NCBI RefSeq assembly: GCF_000715075.1
Contig: NC_134082.1
Coordinates: forward strand, 102,898,399 to 102,962,398
Length of the DNA stretch: 64,000 bases
Source: Nicotiana tabacum
Taxonomy: Eukaryota > Streptophyta > Magnoliopsida > Solanales > Solanaceae
Direction of reading: 5' to 3'
Both the position numbers and the translations under genes were made by a program. Every line of letters begins with the position of its first letter. The first letter of the stretch is position 1. The notes beneath the pieces were generated by a model, which saw only the letters and a list, made by a program, of their open reading frames with translations, was not told the origin of the DNA and made no database searches. Of this stretch, positions 46,563 to 58,479 are shown piece by piece.

Positions 46563-49300
46563 TGTCACGACCCCAACCCCGGTCGTGATGGCGCCCAACA
46601 CACTGCTAGGCAAGCTTGACCAACTAACAACCTCGACCTATTTCTTATATAGTTCATTATTAGCTAACACAGTTAAATTGTCAATTTATCAAAATAAAAG
46701 TTTAGGACAACGAGTCAAATATGCGGAATTTCAGATGATAATATCACTATATAACCTATGCAGATCTGGTGTCACAAGTCTCGAGCCTCTAGCACAAGTT
46801 TAACAGCCTAATACATAATCCGTTTAGGAAATGTGGATAAAACGAAAGGATAGAAGGGAGAGATCCAAGCTGCGGACGCCGTGCAGCTACCTCGATGCTC
46901 CCGGATATGAACTGATCGACTGAATATCCTCACCCAGCCTCTGGAACACCTGGATCTGCATGCAAGGTGCAGGGAGTAATGTGAGTACTCCAACCCAATG
47001 ATTAATAAGCATAAATAATGACTGAGAATAAGAAATCATGGAAATCACAGAGTAACCTATAATGCGGCAATTTAAACAAGTAATATGAAAGCAATAAACC
47101 AATGGAAACGAAATATGGAGATGCTACAATAAATAAGCAGTTAAGTGACAGACATATAACAAAAATCAACACATAGAATGGTACCCTATAGTACCCGCTG
47201 CGACGTGCAGCCCGATCCGTATATTTATCATCGACGGCGCTCACTGGGGGGTGTGCAGACTCCGGGAGGGGCCCCTTACGGCCCAAGTGCAATATCAAGT
47301 CATCTCGTGGCATCAACTAGGTCCTCGGCCTCATATCAATATCAACATAATACTACTGCGGCGCGTAGCCCGATCCCATAGTATCCTCACATCTGGCCCT
47401 TGGCCATACTCAGTCCAAAAATCATATAAGCCTATCGGGCATTTAGTAAACAGTAGTTATCAGCCCAAAACATCATTTAATATATCTTTTTAGTTTCAAA
47501 AACCGAGTAAAAATGGCTGAGTTGTAAAACAGTGGAAAATGGTACGACTGAGTTCAAGTAGTAAGTCTAAACAGTGAGCAAATAGTGATAAAACTCCCCG
47601 AAGGGTTCAAATAGTTGGCACGAAGCCCAAATATGGAAATCAATCCAAATAATGAGGATAACAAATAAGCTTTAATCAAATACGCGGTAAAAGCATCACT
47701 CAGGACGGACCAAGTCACAATCCCCAATAGTAAATGACCCCACGCTCATCATCAAGCGCGTGTCTTACCTCAATATAGCACTACGATGTGCAAATCCCGG
47801 GTTTCAAACCCTCAGGACATCATTTACATTCATTACTCATCTCGAATTGGCTAAAGCTCTAGCTCATATGCCCTTGTCTCTCAAATCGGCCTCCTCGCAC
47901 GTCGAATCTGACCAAAACCAGAACGAATACGTCACAATATGCTAAGGGAACAAAGCCCAAGTGAAAACAATCGAAAAATGTAAAATCTCGAAATTGGCAA
48001 AACCCGAGCCTCGGACCCACTTCTCGAAACTCAGAAATTTTAACATCAATAGATTCCTTATCTCCCCACGATTTCATACATATCAAAAACACCAGAATCA
48101 GAGTTCAATTCCTTAATTTAAGCCCTCTTAAACCCAAGCCCTAAACCTCCATTTTTAGTCCATTAATTCCTTAAATTTTAGTCCTAATTCATATAATACC
48201 ACCATAGAAGTGTGTTTTAAGTCCAAAATCCTTACCTTATCGAAGTTCCCTTGAAATCTCTCTTCAAAATCGCCCAAAAACTCTAAGTCCGAAGTTAAAA
48301 ATGGTTAAACCCTTTAAAAATTGCGAAAAAAGAGACATATATACATTCTGCCCAGGGGTTTTCGCATCTGCAACTCCTTTACCGCACCTGCGGTACCGCA
48401 TTTGTGGTCCAACCAACCGCTTCTGCGGTTTCTCATTAAAATTCCAAAAGTCGCTTCTGTGACTGGACTTCCGCATCTGCGGCTTCGCAGATGCGGCCAC
48501 CTCGACTGCTTCTGCGGAAACTGCTCCCCAGACCTAACTTTGCATCTACAGCTTTTCCCCTCGCACGTGCGGCACCGCACTTGTGGTTCCCAAGCCGTAG
48601 GTGCGAAAACACAAGAAGCAGCACACTTTCTGCAATCATTCAAGTTCAAATCTTCCCGTTAACCATCCGAAATCACCCTGAGGCTCCCAGGACCTCAACC
48701 AAAAACACAAACATGACCCAATACCTTATTCAAACTTGTTCAAATCATCAAAACACCTCAAACAACACCAAATCTACTAAATCACATCGAATTCAAGCCT
48801 AATTTTCTAAAATCTTTCGAGACACGTTTTCGATCAAAAACCCAACCAAAACACGTCCGAATGACCTGAAATTTTGCATACACATCCCAAATGACATAAC
48901 GAAGCTACTGCAACTCGCAGAATTCCATACTGACCCTCGGATCAAAATCTCACCTACCAACCGGAAATTGCCAAAATGCTAATTTCGCCAATTCAAGCCT
49001 AATTCTACACCGGACCTCCAAAACCAATTCCGATCACACTCCTAAGTCATAAATCACCTCCCGAAGCTAACCGAACCATCGCAACTCACATTCGAGCCCT
49101 CTAACTCATAAGTCAACATCCAGTTGACTTTTCCAACTTAAGCTTTATTAAAAGAGACTAAGTGTCTCATTTCTTACCAAAATCACACCAAACGCAAACC
49201 AATCAACTCGACCACATAAAACACGGATAACAAAGCATAAAGAAGCAGAAATGGGGAAAACGGAGCGGTAACTCATGAGACGACTGGTCGGGTCGTCACA
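46563..49300 (-). repeat. Element F 3' LTR, full length
   Basis: TGTCACGACC at left and GGTCGTCACA at right on the plus strand, 2738 bp. It includes a TATA-like TATATATG region (48336-48344, minus strand) and a GCG-word block (48355-48600) that the 5' LTR partly lacks. Confidence 0.9.
48471..48496. other. Perfect 11-bp inverted repeat in LTR F
   Basis: CCGCATCTGCG (48471-48481), loop GCTT, CGCAGATGCGG (48486-48496). The 5' LTR keeps 10 of the pairs at 55841-55864. Confidence 0.8.
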
Positions 49301-49312
49301 TCCTTCCCAACT
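49301..49312 (-). other. Polypurine tract of element F
   Basis: Minus-strand AGTTGGGAAGGA directly before the LTR start TGTGACGACC. Confidence 0.7.
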
Positions 49313-49324
49313 TAAACAAACGTT

Positions 49325-50858
49325 CGTCCTCGAACGAGTTAAGAAACATACCTGAAGCCTCAAACAGGTGAGGATATTTGCTCTGCATCTCCTGCTCGGT
49401 CTCCCAGGTAACCTCCTTCATGGGCTGACCTCTCCACTGTACCTTCACTGAAGTTATATCCTTTGATCTCAACTTTTGAACCTGACGACCTAAAATAGCA
49501 ACTGGCTCCACATCAAAGGTCAAATCATCATCCAACTGAACCGTGCTGAAGTCCAAAACATGAGACAGGTCCCCAACATACTTCCAAAGCATAGAAACAT
49601 GAAATACCGGATGCACACTCGACAAGATGGGTGGAAAAGCAAGCATATAAGCCACCTCCCCAATCCTCCTAAGTACCTAAAAAGGCCCAATGAACCGCGG
49701 ACTCAACTTCCCTTTATTTCCAAATCTCATAACACCCTTCATGGGCGAAACCTTCAGCAAGACCTTCTCACCAACCATGTAGGATACATCTCGAACCTTT
49801 TGGTCTGCATAACTCTTCTGACGCGACTGCGCTGTACGAAGACTCTCCTGAATCACCTTCACCTTCTCTAAGGCATCCTGAACCAAATCTGTCCCCAATA
49901 GCCTAGCCTCGCCGGGCTCGAACCAACCAACTGGAGATCTACACTGCCTCCCATACAAAGCCTTATACGGAGCCATCTGAATACTCGACTGGTAGCTGTT
50001 GTTGTAGGCAAACTCTGTAAGTGGTAGAAACTTATCCCATGAACCTCCGAAATCAATAACACAAGCACGCAACATGTCCTCCAATATTTGAATAGTACGC
50101 TCGAACTACCCATCTATCTGAGGATGAAAAGCTGTGCTTAACTCCACCTGAGTACCCAACTCTCGCTGAACAGACTTCCAAAACTGTGAAGTAAACTGAG
50201 TACCCCCATCTGAGATGATGGAAACTGGAACACCATGCAACCGAATAATCTCCCAGATATATATCTCTGCCAACCGCTCTGAAGAATAAGTTGTACACAC
50301 AGGAATGAAGTGCGCGGACTTGGTTAGCCGATCCATAATCACCCAAATAGCATCGAACTTCTTCAAAGTCCGAGGAAGTCCAACCACAAAGTCCATAGTG
50401 ATCCTCTCCCACTTCCACTCGGGAATAACCATCTGCTGAAGCAAGCTACCCGGTCTCTGATACTCATATTTCACCTGCTGACAATTGAGACACTGAGCTA
50501 CAAATCCCACAATATCTTTCTTCATTCTTCTCCACCAATAGTGCTGTCTCAAATCCTGATACATCTTCGCGGCACCCGAATGAATGGAATACCGCGAGCT
50601 ATGGGCCTCCTCCAGAATCAACTCTCTAAGCTCATCCACATTGGGCACACAAATCCGGCCCTGCATCCTCAACACACTATCATCACTGATGGTCACATCT
50701 CTGGCATCATCATGTTGAACTCTGTCCTTAAGTACAAGCAAATGCAGATCATCATACTGGCACTCTCTGATGCGATCATATAAGAAACACCGAGAAACCA
50801 CACAAGCCAACACCCGACTGGGCTCCGAAATATCCAACCTCACGAACCAATTGGCCAA
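49325..50858 (-). pseudogene. Element F integrase and chromodomain
   Basis: One frame from 50858 to about 49325 with two stops (after FHPQIDG near 50103 and after SPRFIGPF near 49674). HHCC finger: EEAHSSRYSIH and CLNCQQVK. Catalytic core: ITMDFVVGLP and IISDGGTQFTSQF; the Glu follows the first stop (stop-FERTIQILED). Then YNNSYQSSIQMAPYKALYGR and MKGVMRFGNKGKLSPRFIG. The C-terminal chromodomain reads VKVQWRGQPMKEVTWETEQEM then SKYPHLF; in this family it is thought to guide insertion to marked chromatin. The frame differs from RT, with the shift near 50855. Confidence 0.88.
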
Positions 50859-52432
50859 GGCCTAAACATTAACTGCAAGGGGTTTCTCCCCAACTGGAAT
50901 ATATGCAAACTCCCCATAATCACTGCCATTCGGCTCAAAGCATCGTCCACTACATTGGCTTTTTCCGGATCATACAGAATAGTAATATCATAATCCTTAA
51001 GCAACTCTAGCCATCTCCGCTGCCTCAAATTAAGATCCTTCTGCTTGAACAAATGCTGAAGACTACAATGATCGGTGAATACCTCACAAGATACGCCATA
51101 CAAGTAATGCCTCCAAATCTTCAATTCATCAACTATGGCAGCCAATTCCAAATCATGAACAGGGTAGTTCTTCTCATAGGGCTTCAACTGACGAAAAGCA
51201 TAAGCGATAACTCTACCCTCCTGCATCAATACACAACCAATCCCAACTCTAGAAGCATCACAATATACAGTATATGAACCTAAAGCTAATGGTAAAATCA
51301 ATACTGGAGCTGTGGGCAAAGCTGTCTTGAGCTTTCGAAAGCTCTCCTCACACTCGTCCGACCATACAAATAGAGCACCCTTGTGAGTCAACTTGGTCAA
51401 GGGCGATGCAATGGATGAGAATCCCTGAATAAACCGGCGATAATAGCCCGCCAACCCAAGAAAGCTACGAATCTCTATGGATGAGGACGGTCTAGGCCAA
51501 CTCTGAATCGCCTCTATCTTCTTCGGATCAACCTGAATACCCTCGATGGACACCACGTGTCCTAAGAAAGCCACTAAACTGAGCCAAAACTCACACTTGG
51601 AGAATTTTGCATAAAGCTTCTCCTCCCTCAATCTCTGCAATACAACTCGCAAATGCTCCGCATGCTCCTCCTGACTACACGAGTACACCAGAATATCATC
51701 AATGAATACAATAACGAACGAATCCAGGTAAGGTCGAAATACACTGTTCATCAAATGCATGAATGCTGCTGGGGCATTGGTCAGCCCAAAAGACATGACA
51801 AGAAACTTATAATGACTATATCTAGTCCTGAAAGCAGTCTTAAGAATATCTGAATCCCTGATCTTCAACTGGTGATAGCCCGAACGGAGATCAATCTTAG
51901 AGAACACCCTCGCTCCCTGAAGCTGGTCAAATAAATCGTCAATGCGAGGCAAAGGATATTTGTTCTTAATTGTTACCTTGTTCAATTGCATGTAATCAAT
52001 GCACATTCTCATTGTGTTATCCTTCTTCTTCACAAACAGAACTGGCGCACCCCACGGTGACACACTAGGCCGAATGAACCCTTTATTTAGGAGTTCCTGA
52101 AGTTGTTCCTTCAATTCTTTCAACTCTGCTGGTGCCATACGATACGGCGGAATAAAAATGGGTTGAGTGCCCAGCACCAGGTCAATACCAAAATTAATAT
52201 CCCTATCCGGTGGCATGCCCGGCAGGTCTGCAGGAAACATATCGGGAAAATCCCTCACAACGGGAACAGAATCAATACTAGGAGTCTCAGCTCCAACATC
52301 CCTCACAAATGCTAGATATGAAAGGCAACCCTTCACAACCATACGCTGGGTCTTCAAGAAAGAGATCACTCTACTAGGAGCATAATCAGTCACGCCACAC
52401 CACTCGGTCTGCGGTACACTCAGCATAGCCAA
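50840..52432 (-). pseudogene. Element F reverse transcriptase and RNase H
   Basis: A 530-codon open stretch, in frame with gag upstream. [57 protein letters not shown] and the active site [15 protein letters not shown]. RNase [19 protein letters not shown], then [18 protein letters not shown] and [11 protein letters not shown], ending at [14 protein letters not shown]. The last ~25 residues are out of register with relatives, so a frameshift separates this from integrase. The domains are otherwise whole. Confidence 0.9.
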
Positions 52433-54226
52433 AGTGACTGTCTTAGCATGACAGTCTAGAATAGCATGACATGGAGATAACTAATCCATGCCCAAAATAA
52501 CATCAAAGTCCACCATGCTCAATAGCAATAGATTAACTCGAGTCTCCAAACCCCCAATAGTCAAAACATATGACTGGTACACACGGTCCACAACAACAGT
52601 ATCGCCCACCGGGGTAGACACAAGAACAGGTAAAGCAAGAAACTATCGGGGCATACCCAAATAATGAGCAAAATATGAGGACACATAAGAATAGGTGGAA
52701 CCAGGATCAAATAATATAGAGGCATCTCTGTGGCAGACTGAAACAATACCTGTAATTACAGCATTTGAAGCAATAACATCTGTTCTGCCTGGAATAGCAT
52801 AGAAATGAGCCTAGCCACTGCCTGATCGACCTCCCCCTCTGGGGCGACCCCTGGATGCCTGACCTCCATCCCTAGCTGGCTGGGCGGGTGGTGAAGTAAC
52901 TGGAGCAGAAGTCGAGGGTTGACCCCTCTGTTGAGACTAACCATTACAAAGTCGAGGGCACTGCCTCCTCATATGTCCAAACTCTCCGCACTTATAACAA
53001 ATACCCGGTGCTGGAGATGGGGACTAAAGGGAACCCCTTGTACCGGAGTGACTAGAAGATGCACTCGGAGTAGAAGAACCCTGAGTTGATGGGGCACGAG
53101 ATGAACTCTGAGCTGGGAGGGCATTGAATGAAGGCTGGCCCTACTGACACCCATAATGACCATGACCTGAAGATGCCCCACGATACTCTAGATGGGCCGA
53201 CTGAGCAGGCCTGAAAGAACGACCTCTACCATGCTGGAACTGGCCCCTCGAAGGAACACCACTGTAACTGCCCAATCCTCGAGACCTCTTGGCCTCCCTC
53301 TTCTCTCACTCCCGACGGTGAACCATCTCAATCTCACGAGCGATATCAACCACCTCCTCGAATGTAGCACCCAATACTCTCTCTCTAGTCATTAAAATAC
53401 GGAGATGGTAGTTAAAGCCATCTACAAATCTCCTGATCCTCCCACGATCTGATGGAATCATCCAAATGGCATGACGAGCCAACTCAGAAAACCTCATCTC
53501 ATATTGGGTCAAAGTCATATTCCCCTGTGTCAACCACTCAAACTGCCTACGCAGCTCCTTTCTGCGGGACTACGGTACATACTTCTCCAAGAAGAGAGCG
53601 GAGAACTACTGCCAAGAAAGAAGTGTTGCACCAACAGGCCTACACCTCTCAAAATCCTCCCACCAAGTAAACGCAGCTCCCGAAAATTGAAAGGTGGTAA
53701 ATGCCACACCATAAGACTCAAGAATCCATGTTGTATCGAGCATCTGCTGACACTTGTCAAGAAAACCCTGGGCATCCACGCCCTCAGCGCCACTGAACAA
53801 CAGAGGCTGGAGCCTACCAAACCTCTCAAGATGATGTTGCTCATCATCCGGCATGGCTGGTACTACGAACTCCTGATTTGGCGCAACCAGTTGAGCTGGA
53901 GGTGCCCCCGACGTCTGTAGTCCCTGCACTACCTGCTTAGGTGTACGAGCAACGGGGGTCTGATTGCCTCCCCCGGCCTATGAAGTAGTTGTTGCGGTAG
54001 TGGCTAAAACTGCCTGAGCCAGGCTAGTGCAAACCGATTAGATCTGTGCCAAGGCCTTCTGAAGACCCAGAGTCACGATGGGCACAGCTGGTGCCTGAAC
54101 TGGTGCTGCTGGAGCCTGATCCGAAGCTGGGGCATCTGGTGGATCAACAAGTGCTTCCCTCGCGGCTCTTCCTCTGCCACGTCCACGACCGCATCCACGG
54201 CCTCTGGTGGCCCTAGTGGGTGGCAT
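52433..54226 (-). pseudogene. Element F gag and protease
   Basis: Same frame as RT. The N-terminal MPPTRATRGRGCGRGRGRGR is Arg/Gly-rich; an alternative ATG (MVSTRATDEVDN, about 54267) lies just upstream in another frame. Capsid region: FVVPAMPDDEQHHLERFGRL, FLDKCQQMLDTTWILESYGV and AAFTWWEDFERCRPVG (53606-53929), then LTQYEMRFSELARHAIWMI (53306-53533). A CCHC zinc knuckle CYKCGEFGHMRRQC is at 52958-52999. The protease has LFDPGSTYSYVSSYFAHYLG at about 52670-52715, with the catalytic D-x-G-S written DPGS, then MVDFDVILGMD near 52490. Several stops (near 54037, 53935, 53160 and 52650). Confidence 0.85.
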
Positions 54227-54448
54227 TGGTGGTTATCCACCTCGTCGGTAGCTCGTGTGCTCACCATCTGTGAGATAATAGAATGACAGAAGTTTAGTTC
54301 TCGAATCAACAAAGTCGCACGACAGAATTTCAAGGATGTGAAGTTTTTTCCTAAAGGTCATGCAGTCTGTCGAGGATAAATACAGACGTCTCTGAACCGA
54401 TCCGCGAGACTCTACTAAACCGGCTCATGACTTGCGAGACTTATGTAA

Positions 54449-54465
54449 CCTAGGCTCTGATACCA
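54449..54465 (-). other. Primer binding site of element F, tRNA-iMet type
   Basis: Minus-strand TGGTATCAGAGCCTAGG, 3 bp after the LTR. TGGTATCAGAGC is the classic initiator-Met primer site. Confidence 0.9.
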
Positions 54466-54468
54466 ACT

Positions 54469-56668
54469 TGTCACGACCCCAACTCCGGTCGTGATGGCGC
54501 CCAACACACTGCTAGGCAAGCATGACCAACTAACAACCTCGACCCATTTCTTATACAGTTCATTATTAGCTAAAACAGTTAAATTGCCAATTTATCATAA
54601 TAAAAGTTTAGGACAACGAGTCAAATATGCGAAAATTCAGATGATAATACCACTACATAACCCATACAGATATGGGGTCACAAGTCTCGAGCCTCTAGCA
54701 GAAGTTTAACAGCCTAATACATAATCAGTTTAGGAAATGCAGATAAAACGAAAGGATAGAAGGGAGAGATCCGGGCTGCGGACGCCGTGCAGCTACCTCG
54801 ATGCTCCCGGATATGAACTGATCGACTGAATATCCTTACTCAGCCTCTGGAACACCTAGATCTGCATGCAAGGTGTAGGGAGTAATGTGAGTACTCTGAC
54901 CCAGTGAGTAATAAGCATAAATAAGGACTGAGAATAAGAAATCACGGAAATCACAGAGTAATCTATAATGCGGCAGGTTAAACAAGTAAAATGAAAGCAA
55001 TAAACCAATGGAAACGAAATATGGAGATGCTACAACAAATAAGCAGTTAAGTGACAGACATATAACGGTACCCTATAGTACCCGCTACGGCGTGCAGCCC
55101 GATCCGTATATTTATCGTCGACGGTGCTGACTGGGGGTGTGCAGACTTCGGGAGGGGCCCCTTATGGCCCAAGCGCAATATCAAGCTGTCTCGTGGCATC
55201 AACTAGGCCCTCAGCCTAATATCAATATCAACATAATACTACTGCGGCGCGCAACCCGATCCTATAGTATCCTCACATCTGGCCCTTGGCCATACTCAGT
55301 CCAAAAATCATATAAGCCTCTCGGGCATTTAGTAAAATAGTAGTTCTCAGCCCAAAACATCATTTAATATATCGTTTTAGTTTCAAAAATCGAGTAAAAG
55401 TGGCTGAGCTGTAAAACAGTGAAAAACAGTACGACTGAGTTCAAGTAGTAAGTCTAAACAGTGAGGAAATAGTGATAAAACTCCCCGAAGGGTTCAAATA
55501 GTTGGCACGAAGCCCAAATATGGCAATCAATCCAAATAATGAGGATGACAAATAAGCTTTAATCAAATACGCGGTAAAAGCATCACTCAGGACGAACCAA
55601 GTCACAATCCCCAATAGTAAACGACCCCACGCTCATCATCAAGCGCGTATCTCACCTCAATATAGCACTACGATGTGCAAATCCGGGGTTTTAAACCCAC
55701 AGGACATCATTTACATTCATTACTCACCTCGAATTAGCTAAAGCTCTAGCTCATACGCCCTTGCCTCTCAAATCGGCCTCCTCGCGCGTCGAATCTGATT
55801 AAAAACCAGAATGAATACGTCGCTTCTGTGACTGGACTTTCGCATCTGCGGCTTCGCAGATGCGGCCACCTCGACTGCTTCTGTGGAAACTGCTCCCCAG
55901 ACCTAACTTTGCATCTACAGCTTTTCCCCTCGCACGTGCAGCACCGCACTGTGGTTCCCAAGCCGCAGGTGCAAAAACACCAGAAGCAGCACACTTTCTG
56001 CAATCATTCAAGTTCAAATCTTCCCGTTAACCATCCGAAATCACCCCGAGGCCCCCGAGACCTCAACCAAAAACACAAACATGACCCAATACCTTATTCA
56101 AACTTGTTTCAATCATCAAAACACCTCAAACAACACCAAATCTACTAAGTCACATCGAATTGAAGCCTAATTTTCTAAAATCTTCCGAGATACGTTTTCG
56201 ATCAAAAACCCAACCAAAACACGTCCGAATGACCAAATATTTTGCATACACATCCCAAATGACATAACAAAGCTACTGCAGCTCTCGGAATTCCATTCTG
56301 ACCCTTGGATCAAAATCTCAACTACTAATCGGAAATCGCCAAAATACTAACTTCACCAATTCAATCCTAATTCTACACCGGACCTCCAAAACCAATTCCG
56401 ATCATACTCCTAAGTCATAAATCACCTTTCAAAGCTAACCGACCCATCGGAACTCATATCCGAGCCCTCTAACTTATAAGTTAATATCCGGTTGACTTTT
56501 CCAACTTAAGCCTTCTTAAAAGAGACTAAGTGTCTCATTTCTTTCCAAAATTACACCAAATGCAAACCAATCAACTCGACCACATAAAACATGGATAACG
56601 AAGCATAAAGAAGCAAAAATGGGGAAAACGGAGCGGTAACTCAAGAGACGACTGACTGGGTCATCATA
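54469..56668 (-). repeat. Element F 5' LTR with ~520-bp internal deletion
   Basis: 2200 bp against 2738 bp for the 3' copy. The segment equivalent to 47931-48450 is missing at 55819/55820, joined at a shared GTC. The missing part includes the likely TATA region and half the GCG-word block. Confidence 0.88.
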
Positions 56669-56673
56669 CTCAG

Positions 56674-58300
56674 CCTCGGGTCTGGCTAGAAAATCATAAC
56701 ATCGGGGATGGGCCCCACCACTCTGAACTACATCCCTAGGGTAGCCTCTAGCTAGTTGGCCTCCACCTCTGGCAGTCTGACCTCCACATCTTGCAGCCTG
56801 ACCTCTACCTCTAACAACATGACCTCCACTTTTGGTTTCTTGACTCCTGCATTTAGCTGGCTGAGCGGGCGGTGGTGCAACCGGTGCTAAAATTATGGAA
56901 CAAGAACTCTACTATGGCGTGTCACCCAATAATCTCAAACAGGTCCTCCTGACCAAAACCACCAAACACAAAACATCCTTCCTGGTTTTGTGGCTATTGA
57001 AACTGAGACTGACCTGAATGGGCCAGATAACCACGGTGATAACTATGAATAGGCGGTGCACTGATAGGAGTTAGCGGTGCACTGTAGGCTAGTTGCCTAG
57101 AATGAGGCACATAAGGACCACGACACCTTGAAGAACTGTGGGATTCCTGAAGCGCTGACTAAAATGGCCTGGGAGGATGGCCCCTACCAAATGTACCATT
57201 ACCTCCAGACGAGGCACCACTAAACCTACCGAAATGACGAGGCCTCTTATCAGACCCTTGTCATCTCTACTGTGAAAGAACATCCTTGATCCGCCTGGCA
57301 ACATTAGTAGCCGTCTGAAAAGAAATCTCATCCCCAGTCTCATTGGCCATCTAAAGCTTGATAGGGTGAGTGAGACCCTCAATAAGCCTCTCCACCCTCT
57401 CTCTCTCTCACTCTCTCGATAGAAAGTAGAAAAAAAGCATGACGGGCCAAATCCACAAAACCGGTCTCACACTGAGTAACTGACATACTATCCTACTGGA
57501 GATGCTCAAACTGCCTGCAGCAACTCTCTCTCAGTGTGACAGGAAGGAACTTCTCAAGAACTAGCTGAGAGAACTGGTCCCAAGTAAGAGCGGGCGACCC
57601 AACTGGTCTGGTCAACATATAATATTTCCACCATGTCTTAGCGGAACCGGTCATCTGAAACACAGCAAAATCGACCCCATTGGTCTCAACTATAACCATG
57701 TTCCACAGCACCTCATGGCAGTAGTCAAAATAATCCTGTGGGTCCTCAAAAGGTGCACCGGTGAATTGATTTGGGAAGAGCTTGGTAAGCTTTTCCAATC
57801 TCAATAAGCCATCAGAAGACATGGCATGTCCATCACCGGGCAACAACTGGCTGAACTACCCCAACTGGAGGGGCTTCTAGAGTCTGATACTGGGAGCCAT
57901 CTGCTCCATAGTGTGAGTAGCGGGAGTCTGTGCTCCTCCCCTAGTTTGAGAGATGGATGGTGCCATAGAAAATGTACCGGCCTAGGCCACACTCTGTACA
58001 AGGCCCACCAAACGGACCAAAGTGTCTTGAAGTACTCGGGTGGTGATGAACCCCTCTAAGACCTAAGTTGGCCCAACAGGTGCAGCCTGAGCTGGAACCT
58101 CCTCATCAAAATCTACCTGAGGCTCCACTACTGGTGCTGCTACTCGAGCTCTAGGGTGAGCTCTGCCTCAGCCTCAGCCTCTGGCGCGACCTAGGTCTCG
58201 ACCTCTGCCCCTAGTAGGAGCTGCTACAAGGGGCTCCAGCAGTTGTCCAGCTGATGATGCGGTGTGTGTTCTCGCCTTCTGTGAGAGATCAATAATTGAA
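56674..58300 (-). pseudogene. Element G gag, upstream of the F insertion
   Basis: 57493-57846 gives the capsid region: GLLRLEKLTKLFPNQFTGAPF, DPQDYFDYCHEVLW, FAVFQMTGSAKTWWKYYMLTR and LTWDQFSQLVLEKFLPVTLRE. Pieces of the C-terminal half lie at 57089-57382 in another frame. The Arg/Gly/Pro-rich N-terminus is near 58140-58240. Several stops. The zinc-knuckle region is not clearly readable before the F junction. Confidence 0.75.
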
Positions 58301-58456
58301 GAGTTCAATCATTAATGGTAGAATAAAATCTCATGACGGAGAAGAATAGAAATGAAATTGTTCCTAACTTCATAGCCTCTTGAAGATAAGTACAGACGTC
58401 TCTGTACCGATCCTTCAGAATCTACTAAGTTTGCTCGTGACTCATGAGACCTATGC

Positions 58457-58476
58457 AACCTAGTGATCTGATACCA
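58457..58476 (-). other. Primer binding site of element G, tRNA-iMet type
   Basis: Minus-strand TGGTATCAGATCACTAGG, 3 bp after the LTR; one or two changes from the standard initiator-Met site. Confidence 0.85.
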
Positions 58477-58479
58477 ACT

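Larger units (their letters stand above)
46563..56668 (-). mobile_element. Element F: Tekay-type (chromodomain) Ty3/Gypsy element nested in G
   Basis: About 10.1 kb with perfect 5-bp target duplication CTCAG. The minus-strand order is 5' LTR (54469-56668), tRNA-iMet primer site, gag with zinc knuckle, protease, RT, RNase H, integrase, chromodomain, polypurine tract, 3' LTR (46563-49300). Gag to RNase H lie in one frame, as usual for this lineage, broken by a few stops; integrase is in another frame. It is better preserved than G. Confidence 0.9.

Noticed and set aside
48264..48662. Overlapping Cys/Arg-rich ORFs in the F LTR (repeated at 55746-56148).
   Set aside because: They arise from the GCG-word block and inverted repeats and are out of register with any known protein.
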